Positions 1-4,965 of a DNA stretch of 7,846 nucleotides are shown in pieces. Each line of letters opens with the position of its first letter. Within the stretch, counting starts at the first letter, position 1. The notes under the pieces were generated by a model that saw only the letters and a list, made by a program, of their open reading frames with translations, was not told where the DNA came from and searched no databases. The stretch is from NCBI GenBank assembly GCA_045604705.1, contig JAZUOO010000020.1, positions 1 to 7,846 on the forward strand. Reading direction: 5' to 3'. This DNA is from SIG622 sp045604705. Lineage in GTDB: Bacteria > Bacillota > Clostridia > Oscillospirales > CAG-382. A program made the position numbers and the translations under genes.

Positions 1-105
1 GTTTTATAACTTTTTGACCGACAAATAATGACATTTTTTGAGGTTTGGCAGGACTTTGACGTTAATTGTGCCTATGTCTTGTGAATACCATTTATAACTG
101 AATAT

Positions 106-133
106 TCGACACCTCTCGACAGTATAATATAAT
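106..133 (+). promoter_or_regulatory. Candidate sigma-A promoter of ardA
   Basis: A -35-like TCGACA (106-111, five of six consensus bases) is followed after 16 bp by a perfect TATAAT (128-133). A second TATAAT overlaps it at 123-128, and a second TCGACA lies at 116-121, so both hexamers are duplicated. The predicted transcript would start near 140, about 30 nt before the ardA start codon. The call rests on consensus match only. Confidence 0.5.
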
Positions 134-169
134 ATCCAAAAATACAGATATATGAGAGGAGTAACGGAT

Positions 170-700
170 ATGAGTATGGAGATTTTTCTTACCAACCTTG
201 GAAAGTATGTTGAGGGGTGTCTGGTGGGACAATGGGTGAAACTCCCTGTGCCAGAGGACAAGCTCGAAAGCGTACTGAAACAAATCGGTATCAATGACGA
301 GTACGAGGAGTATTTCATCACAGACTACGAAACAGGGTTCTCTGGTCTGCGTGATGTACTTGGAGAGTATGAAAGCATTGAAACGCTGAACGAACTGGCA
401 GAAATGCTTGAAGCCTTGTCAAGTGATGACGAGGACAAGTTAGGTGCTGTTCTGGAAACGGAGAGTTACAGGAACGTAACGGACATCAAGGAACTTGTCG
501 AAAGACTTGACGAGTTTGACCTTATCAGCGACATAGACGATGACGATGATTTAGGGCGATACTTGATTGATGATTGTGGTGTCCTCTCTGTCCCAGAGCA
601 TTTGCAGAACTACATAGACTATGAAGCCTATGGCAGAGATGTGAGGCTCGAACAGAACATTACCTACACTTCATACGGTTGTCTTTTTGACAACCGATGA
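170..700 (+). CDS. ardA: Antirestriction protein ArdA
   Basis: ArdA proteins are dimeric DNA mimics that occupy the DNA-binding groove of type I restriction-modification enzymes and protect incoming mobile DNA. The protein has 176 residues, close to the roughly 166 of Tn916 ArdA (orf18). It opens with the family-typical FLTNLGKYVEG and carries the C-terminal signature NYIDYEAYGRD (147-157). It is extremely acidic, with 44 Asp/Glu against 13 Lys/Arg by hand count and a DIDDDDD run at 121-127, as expected of a DNA mimic. The ATG at 170 is preferred over the in-frame ATG at 152, because AGAGGAG (155-161) sits 8 nt before it and homologues begin at this point. In Tn916 ardA lies far from xis-int; here it is directly upstream, so the element is rearranged or of another type. 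Identity is secure; activity is inferred. Confidence 0.93.
   Translation: MSMEIFLTNLGKYVEGCLVGQWVKLPVPEDKLESVLKQIGINDEYEEYFITDYETGFSGLRDVLGEYESIETLNELAEMLEALSSDDEDKLGAVLETESYRNVTDIKELVERLDEFDLISDIDDDDDLGRYLIDDCGVLSVPEHLQNYIDYEAYGRDVRLEQNITYTSYGCLFDNR
676..696 (+). repeat. Perfect 8-bp inverted repeat at the ardA stop
   Basis: CGGTTGTC (676-683) and GACAACCG (689-696) are perfect complements around a TTTTT loop, ending one base before the ardA TGA. No U-run follows on either strand, so this is not a standard intrinsic terminator. The right arm contains TTTGACAAC, the reverse complement of the GTTGTCAAA found twice at 2618-2637. It could be a protein-binding site (integrase, excisionase or RHH protein) or an RNA hairpin shielding the ardA mRNA end. 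Structure is certain; function is unknown. Confidence 0.6.
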
Positions 701-829
701 AAAAACTTTCGCAAAAGGTCTTTTAGAAGAACCAGAGCGATAGAAGAAAAAACGATAATATGTTATTCTTTATGTGTAAGACAAAAACAAGTGTCATAAA
801 ACGAAAATTAACAAAGGAGGATATAAATT

Positions 830-1081
830 ATGACAACTACTACTTTTACTGATAATAGAACCATTACTACTAATACACAGGAAACTACTACGGTCATTTC
901 TTCAAAGGATGCGTTTATCTTCGCAAGTGAGGTCAGCGAAAAACTTTGTGTTTCCAGAGCCTACGGTTACCGCATTGTCAAGAAGTTAAATGAGGAACTC
1001 AAAGAACAGGGTTATTTAACTATTGACGGTCGTACAAGCAGAAGATATTTCGATGAGAAATTCTACTTGAAGATGTGGTAA
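830..1081 (+). CDS. xis: Excisionase-like small DNA-binding protein
   Basis: This 83-residue protein lies 21 nt before the integrase gene, the standard place for an excisionase or recombination directionality factor. Residues about 27-80 look like a winged helix-turn-helix: FASEVSEKLCVSRAYGYRIV reads as a helix-turn-helix, followed by a predicted wing near DGRTSRRYF. Family proteins bend DNA at the element end and turn the integrase toward excision. Residues 1-22 are a Thr-rich tail (12 Thr of 22), which should be disordered. The start is supported by AAAGGAGG (813-820), 9 nt before the ATG. It does not closely match the Tn916 Xis sequence as I remember it, so the name rests on size, fold and position; a small transcriptional regulator is the alternative. 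No convincing promoter was found in the 129-bp gap after ardA. Confidence 0.65.
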   Translation: MTTTTFTDNRTITTNTQETTTVISSKDAFIFASEVSEKLCVSRAYGYRIVKKLNEELKEQGYLTIDGRTSRRYFDEKFYLKMW

Positions 1082-1102
1082 ATATAGAAAGGTTGGTTAA
1101 TT

Positions 1103-2248
1103 ATGAGTAATATTGATAACGTTATTAACAGTTCAATACACAAATACGGTGATAAGTACCGTGTAGCATACAGTTATATTTCTGCCGAAACAGGCAAAAG
1201 GGTTCGTACTTGTAAAAGAGGATTCAACTTTCAAAGAGAGGCTAAGGCTTGGGCAACAAATGAGTTGCCCAAGATTATCAAGCAATTAGAAAAGGTTGAA
1301 ACTCTTGACGAAAACTTGACAATGGACGAATTGATTGAGGAATATATGGAACACTTCAAATTGTGGAACAGAGATACCTCATATGACACCAAAGAAAATA
1401 TTGTCAGAACTAAAATCATTCCGTTTTTTACTGGCAAAAAGGTGTATGACATTAAAAACAACGACATTCGCCAATGGCAAGATTTTTTGAAAAAGCAAAA
1501 GACGAGATATGGAAAGCCATATGCTGAAACATATTTACGAACAATCAGCAATCAGTTGTCTGCCATATTTGCCTATGCTGTTGATTATCACAACTTACCC
1601 TGCAATCCCATTCTTAACGTAAAGAGAATTGGAAAGAAAAAAGCACCAGTAACAGAATTTTGGCGTTTCGATGAATACCAGAAGTTCATCAAGAGCATTC
1701 AAGATGACCCGATGGGGTACTACGCATTTCAGGTTTTATTCTGGTGCGGTATTCGCGAGGGGGAACTTTTGGCTCTACAAAGAAAAAACGTCGATATTGA
1801 AAACAGAGTAATCAACATAGAACATTCTTTTCATAGAAGAAAGAGAAAGAACATTTTGGGAGAAACCAAAACTCCTAAAAGTGAAAGAACAGTGATTATT
1901 CCTCAATTTCTTGCAGATGAGTTGAAAGAATATTTTGACAGCATTTATGGCTTGGAAGATGATACACGCATTTTCCCGATGCTAAAAAACAATCTATACA
2001 CCATTAGGGACAGAGGTTGTGCTATCAGCGGAGTAAAAAGAATTACCGTACATGGACTACGCCACAGCCACGCAAGTTTTCTAAAACGAATATTGAAAAT
2101 CGACTTGGAAGAAATTGCGGAGCGTATAGGTCATGCTTCAACGGAGATGACAGAACTCTATACCCACGAGTACGGAGATGAGGGCATCGAAATTGCTAAT
2201 AAGATTGATACGTTTATGGGGGTTGTTAATAATGTCAGCAAAAAATAA
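1103..2248 (+). CDS. int: Tyrosine integrase, Tn916-type family
   Basis: Site-specific recombinase that would integrate and excise the element through a covalent phosphotyrosine intermediate. The 381 residues show the usual three parts: an arm-binding domain (about 10-60, starting at HKYGDKYRVAYSY), a SAM-like core-binding domain (about 72-165), and the catalytic domain (about 185-360). All six catalytic residues are visible: Arg218 in CGIREGELL, Lys256 in ETKTPKSERT, His317 and Arg320 in HGLRHSHASFL, His344 in IGHAS, and nucleophile Tyr353 in ELYTHEYG. The gene therefore appears intact. AAAGG near 1087-1091 serves the ATG, and the 21-nt gap suggests cotranscription with the excisionase-like gene. 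It points toward the guaA 3' end about 450 bp away, which implies that this is the attachment locus. Confidence 0.95.
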   Translation: MSNIDNVINSSIHKYGDKYRVAYSYISAETGKRVRTCKRGFNFQREAKAWATNELPKIIKQLEKVETLDENLTMDELIEEYMEHFKLWNRDTSYDTKENIVRTKIIPFFTGKKVYDIKNNDIRQWQDFLKKQKTRYGKPYAETYLRTISNQLSAIFAYAVDYHNLPCNPILNVKRIGKKKAPVTEFWRFDEYQKFIKSIQDDPMGYYAFQVLFWCGIREGELLALQRKNVDIENRVINIEHSFHRRKRKNILGETKTPKSERTVIIPQFLADELKEYFDSIYGLEDDTRIFPMLKNNLYTIRDRGCAISGVKRITVHGLRHSHASFLKRILKIDLEEIAERIGHASTEMTELYTHEYGDEGIEIANKIDTFMGVVNNVSKK

Positions 2249-2549
2249 CGACCTCAAAGGTCGTTGGAGATGTATCACTATTGGATTTAGGGTATCACCA
2301 GAAGAAGCGTATAGAATTGATATGCAGGCAAAGACATCTGGCTACACAAAGCAGGATTTTATATGTCAGCGTTTGCTCAATACAAGTATTACGGTTCGTC
2401 CTAATATCCGTATTCAAAAATATCTGGAAGATTATCTAATCGAACTTACAAACGAGCTGAAAAGGCTCGAAAAGTTTGAAGAAAACACCGATATTCTTGA
2501 CAACATTACATACATCGTAGAACTCGTATCGAAAATGACACCGATGTAA
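2232..2549 (+). CDS. Small ribbon-helix-helix protein, MobC-like
   Basis: A 105-residue protein with a basic N-terminus. An RHH-type stretch (ITIGFRVSPEEAYRIDMQAK, residues 15-34) continues into SGYTKQDFICQRLLN, and the C-terminal half is a charged, probably coiled helix (about 60-95). The pattern resembles the accessory relaxosome proteins (MobC family) that bind oriT and assist the relaxase; a small RHH repressor is the alternative. The ATG at 2232 overlaps the integrase end by 17 nt, with a G-run near 2218-2222 as a weak ribosome site, so translation is probably coupled to int. Earlier in-frame ATGs lie deep inside int and are not favoured. It is the last gene before the element edge and is followed immediately by a terminator. 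No relaxase is visible in the window. Confidence 0.65.
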   Translation: MSAKNNDLKGRWRCITIGFRVSPEEAYRIDMQAKTSGYTKQDFICQRLLNTSITVRPNIRIQKYLEDYLIELTNELKRLEKFEENTDILDNITYIVELVSKMTPM

Positions 2550-2583
2550 AAAAATGCTCTGCCATAAAAAGCAGAGCATTTTT
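2550..2583 (+). terminator. Strong bidirectional intrinsic terminator
   Basis: AAAAATGCTCTGC (2550-2562) pairs perfectly with GCAGAGCATTTTT (2571-2583) across an 8-nt loop. The GC-containing core is followed by a T-run on the + strand and preceded by an A-run that becomes a U-run on the - strand. It begins right after the stop of the RHH gene (TAA 2547-2549), so it ends the ardA-side operon. It also lies about 110 nt beyond the guaA stop in the other direction and could end guaA transcripts. Confidence 0.92.
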
Positions 2584-2615
2584 GTTTAATATTAAGTTTT
2601 ATGAGCCAAAAACCC

Positions 2616-2637
2616 GTGTTGTCAAAGTGTTGTCAAA
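2616..2637 (+). repeat. Tandem 11-bp direct repeat, candidate arm-type site
   Basis: GTGTTGTCAAA occurs twice with no gap (2616-2626 and 2627-2637). The second copy is also inside an inverted repeat, AAAGTG (2624-2629) with CACTTT (2641-2646). Directly repeated short sites a few tens of bases inside the element end are typical of arm sites bound by the integrase N-terminal domain. GTCAAAAAG (2632-2640) recurs inverted at 10-18 and 683-691. The repeat is certain; its role is inferred. Confidence 0.55.
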
Positions 2638-2687
2638 AAGCACTTTCGACACTCAAAAATCCTTTATTTTCAAGGGGTTTCAGCGTT

Positions 2688-2715
2688 TTTCTTACTATTC
2701 CCACTCGATAGTTCC
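2688..2715. other. Predicted attachment junction at guaA 3' end
   Basis: The last codons of guaA (TIEWE-stop, read on the - strand from about 2712 down to 2695) are highly conserved and are a known target for island integrases. Here an integrase operon of foreign type ends within 150 bp of that stop, with a terminator and tandem repeats between, as expected at an element end. The exact core cannot be set, because the second copy of the repeat would lie at the distant element end outside the window. No copy of the CCCACTCGAT stretch was seen in positions 1-150. Confidence 0.5.
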
Positions 2716-3675
2716 AATAGGCTTAGGCGTGAGGTCATAAAGAACTCTGTTGATACCATTGACTTCTGCAGTTATTCTGTCGGTTATCTTATGAAGAACA
2801 TCATAAGGAATTTCCTCGATTGTTGCAGTCATAGCATCGGTCGTGTTTACGGCTCTGATGATTGCAGGCCATCCCTCATAACGTTTACCATCTTTTACGC
2901 CTACGCTCTTAAAATCAGGAACGGCGATGAAGTACTGCCATACGTGATTCGAAAGTCCATTCTTTCCAAATTCTTCTCTGAGAATTGCATCCGCTTCACG
3001 GAGTGCGTGAAGTCTGTCACGGGTAATCGCTCCGAGACATCTTACACCAAGGCCGGGCCCCGGGAAAGGCTGGCGGTCTACCATTTCTGCGGGAAGTCCG
3101 AGAGCTCTGCCGACTACTCTAACCTCATCCTTGTAGAGAAGCTTTACGGGCTCAACAAGTTCCATTTTCATTTCCTCAGGAAGTCCGCTGACATTGTGGT
3201 GTGCCTTTACACCCTTACTTTCAAGGATGTCGGGATAGATTGTCCCCTGTGCGAGGAATTCTATATCTGTGAGTTTCTTTGACTCTTCGTCAAATACTGC
3301 TATGAATTCATTGCCGATTATTTTACGCTTTGTTTCGGGATCTGCAACATTTTCAAGTTTTGTGAGGAATCTGTCTGTTGCGTCAATATAGATGAGGTTT
3401 GCGTCAAGTCCGTTCTTAAACACCTCGATAACCTGTTCGCTCTCCCCTTTTCTCATCAGCCCATGATTAACATGGACACATACAAGCTGCTTACCGATAG
3501 CCTTGATGAGAAGTGCCGCAACCACGGATGAATCAACGCCGCCGGAAAGTGCAAGAAGTACTTTCTTATTGCCAACCTGTGCACGCACAGCTGCTACCTG
3601 CTCGTCAATAAAGGTGTTTGCAAGTTCTTCAGTTGTGATTCTTGCCATTGTTTCGGGTCTGATGTTTGAATCCAT
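2695..3675 (-). CDS. guaA: GMP synthase ATP-pyrophosphatase subunit (single-domain GuaA)
   Basis: GMP synthase adenylates XMP with ATP and aminates it to GMP, in the cytoplasm, as the last step of de novo guanine nucleotide synthesis. The 326 residues hold the PP-loop SGGVDSS (44-50), HHNV (159-162), the QPFPGPGLGVR signature (202-212), the dimerisation domain, and the canonical C-terminus TIEWE. Usual bacterial GuaA has about 510-525 residues with an N-terminal glutamine amidotransferase domain; that domain is completely missing. AAAGGAG lies 7 nt before the ATG at 3675 and a promoter lies upstream, so this appears a natural short gene rather than a broken one. It resembles the archaeal GuaAb arrangement, where a separate GuaAa subunit supplies ammonia; no such partner is in the window. 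The segment between the ATP site and HHNV also looks a few residues shorter than in B. subtilis or E. coli, judged from memory. Its 3' end abuts a mobile element. Confidence 0.93.
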   Translation of the reverse strand: MDSNIRPETMARITTEELANTFIDEQVAAVRAQVGNKKVLLALSGGVDSSVVAALLIKAIGKQLVCVHVNHGLMRKGESEQVIEVFKNGLDANLIYIDATDRFLTKLENVADPETKRKIIGNEFIAVFDEESKKLTDIEFLAQGTIYPDILESKGVKAHHNVSGLPEEMKMELVEPVKLLYKDEVRVVGRALGLPAEMVDRQPFPGPGLGVRCLGAITRDRLHALREADAILREEFGKNGLSNHVWQYFIAVPDFKSVGVKDGKRYEGWPAIIRAVNTTDAMTATIEEIPYDVLHKITDRITAEVNGINRVLYDLTPKPIGTIEWE

Positions 3676-3726
3676 AGTTTTTCTCCTTTATATTTAAAAA
3701 TTCATTTAACAGGTTTGATGAAAATA

Positions 3727-3755
3727 ATTATATTCCTATTTTTTCGTATATGCAA
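3727..3755 (-). promoter_or_regulatory. Candidate guaA promoter
   Basis: Read on the - strand, TTGCAT (3755-3750) is separated by 17 bp from a perfect TATAAT (3732-3727). The -35 matches only three of six consensus bases. The implied leader is roughly 45 nt and AT-rich. I saw no purine riboswitch fold or clear PurR-type box in it. Confidence 0.5.
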
Positions 3756-3844
3756 TAATATTTCGTTAACTTTTTTTGTTGCCTGCCAAATATTAAAGTG
3801 TCGATATTTTTATTTTTCGTAAATTTCAACAATAATGTGCTTCA

Positions 3845-4771
3845 TTATTCAAAAAGTGGCGTTGAAAAATATCTTTCCGCCGTATCGGGAAGCACTGTCA
3901 CAACTGTCTTGCCCTTTCCAAGCTTCTTTGCAAGCTTTATTGCTGCCGCAACGTTTGTACCGCTGGATATTCCGCACATGATACCTTCTTTAGATGCAAG
4001 ATCTTTAGCTGTATGTATTGCTTCTTCGTCCTTAACGATACAGATAGCATTATATATATTCTTGTTCAGAATTTCCGGAATAATACCATCTCCTATTCCC
4101 ATCTGAAGATGTGTACCGATGGAACCGCCGGAAAGAATTGCGGCGTGTTCAGGCTCAACGGCCCAGATTTCCATATCGGGATTTGCAGCTTTTAATGTCT
4201 CTCCGATACCGGTAATTGTACCGCCCGTACCTATTCCCGAACAGAAGCCGTGGATAGGCTTGCCTACCTGCATAAGGATTTCTTTAGCAGTTCCCTCACG
4301 CTGTATTGCAGGATTTGCGGGATTTTCAAATTGCTGAGGCACAAATACATTTGGGTCTTCGTCACGCATGCGCAGAGCTGTATTCAAGCATTCTTCTATA
4401 CAATCTCCAATATTACCAGCATCATGTATGAGTATAACCTCTGCCCCGTAGTGCTGTACAAGCTTTCTTCTTTCTTCGCTGACGGAATCCGGCATAATAA
4501 TCTTGGTTTTGTAGCCTCTTACAGCACCGACAAGAGCAAGACCTATTCCCTGATTTCCGCTGGTTGGCTCAACAATTATTGTGTCCTTGTTAATCTTACC
4601 TGCTTTTTCGGCTTCACAAATCATGTTATACGCTGTTCTTGTTTTTATGGAACCACCAACATTGAGTCCTTCAAATTTTACAAGTATTTCTGCTCCGTCC
4701 TCCGGTGCGATGTGCGAGAGTCTTATTACGGGAGTATTCCCCATTGCTTCTAAGATGTTGTTGAATATCAT
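3845..4771 (-). CDS. cysK: Cysteine synthase-like PLP enzyme (OASS family, atypical)
   Basis: Fold-type II PLP enzyme of the O-acetylserine sulfhydrylase family, which makes cysteine from an activated serine and sulfide in the cytoplasm. The 308 residues match the family length. Visible elements are GNTPVIRL (11-18), the PLP lysine Lys43 in GGSIKTR, the substrate loop TSGNQG (70-75), the phosphate-binding GIGTGGT (179-185), GISSGT, and the C-terminal LPDTAERYFST. Several positions depart from classical CysK: LNVGGSIKTR instead of FNPGGSVKDR, TSGNQG instead of TSGNTG, and GIGDG instead of GIGAG. The acyl-serine substrate or the acceptor may therefore differ. ATG 4771 is preferred over TTG 4780, because AAAGGA (4787-4782) is 10 nt from the ATG but only 1 nt from the TTG. 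It has its own promoter and no clear terminator before guaA. The cysK symbol is the family name, not proof of activity. Confidence 0.85.
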   Translation of the reverse strand: MIFNNILEAMGNTPVIRLSHIAPEDGAEILVKFEGLNVGGSIKTRTAYNMICEAEKAGKINKDTIIVEPTSGNQGIGLALVGAVRGYKTKIIMPDSVSEERRKLVQHYGAEVILIHDAGNIGDCIEECLNTALRMRDEDPNVFVPQQFENPANPAIQREGTAKEILMQVGKPIHGFCSGIGTGGTITGIGETLKAANPDMEIWAVEPEHAAILSGGSIGTHLQMGIGDGIIPEILNKNIYNAICIVKDEEAIHTAKDLASKEGIMCGISSGTNVAAAIKLAKKLGKGKTVVTVLPDTAERYFSTPLFE

Positions 4772-4801
4772 TCTATGCAAATCCTTTCGGAGATTATATA
4801 C

Positions 4802-4840
4802 ACCATATATATTAAATCCTCAACATTATACCATATATAT
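4802..4840 (-). repeat. Duplicated ATATATATGGT box, candidate operator
   Basis: On the - strand, ATATATATGGT occurs at 4840-4830, abutting and slightly overlapping the -10, and again at 4812-4802 in the leader, 28 bp apart. A repeated element straddling the start site suggests a repressor site. Rrf2-type regulators (CymR) commonly control cysK in Firmicutes, but I cannot match this to a known consensus. Simple AT-rich repetition is the alternative. Confidence 0.35.
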
Positions 4841-4853
4841 ATGAAAATTGCAA
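4825..4853 (-). promoter_or_regulatory. Extended -10 promoter of the cysteine synthase gene
   Basis: Read on the - strand, TTGCAA (4853-4848) is followed after exactly 17 bp by TATAAT (4830-4825), preceded by TGG to give an extended -10. The start site would be near 4818, giving a leader of about 47 nt that includes the AAAGGA ribosome site. This is the best promoter match in the window. Confidence 0.75.
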
Positions 4854-4965
4854 GTTTTTTCTTACTAATGACCCATATTTTTTAATAAAATTATATTTTG
4901 CTATTCTTTCCTACAGATTTATGCGTATCTAACATAAATAAGGCACATCGAAAGTATCCCTCTAA

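Noticed and set aside
1..28. Possible tail of an upstream + strand gene (ending FYNFLTDK then TAA)
   Set aside because: Eight codons give no family evidence; all three + frames stop within the first 28 bases, so any upstream gene ends here but cannot be identified.
4..321. Open frame of 105 codons on the - strand opposite ardA
   Set aside because: It overlaps the secure ardA gene, has no recognisable family pattern or ribosome site, and has shadow-type composition.
697..726. Nine-codon frame (MKKLSQKVF) starting in the ATGA at the ardA end
   Set aside because: It is too short to support, has no dedicated ribosome site, and no attenuator fold was seen after it.
2791..3282. Open frame of 163 codons on the + strand inside guaA
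   Set aside because: It is antisense to a strongly conserved enzyme and shows no domain; it arises from codon use on the other strand.
2695..3675. guaA as a pseudogene that lost its first half
   Set aside because: A good ribosome site, a distinct N-terminal tail, an intact catalytic region and an upstream promoter favour a genuine short gene.
3676..3844. Possible riboswitch or terminator between the cysteine synthase gene and guaA
   Set aside because: Only a weak AT-only stem (AAATAT/ATATTT) was found, without a U-run or known riboswitch motif.
4250..4753. Open frame of 167 codons on the + strand inside the cysteine synthase gene
   Set aside because: It is antisense to a conserved PLP enzyme and has no protein-family features.
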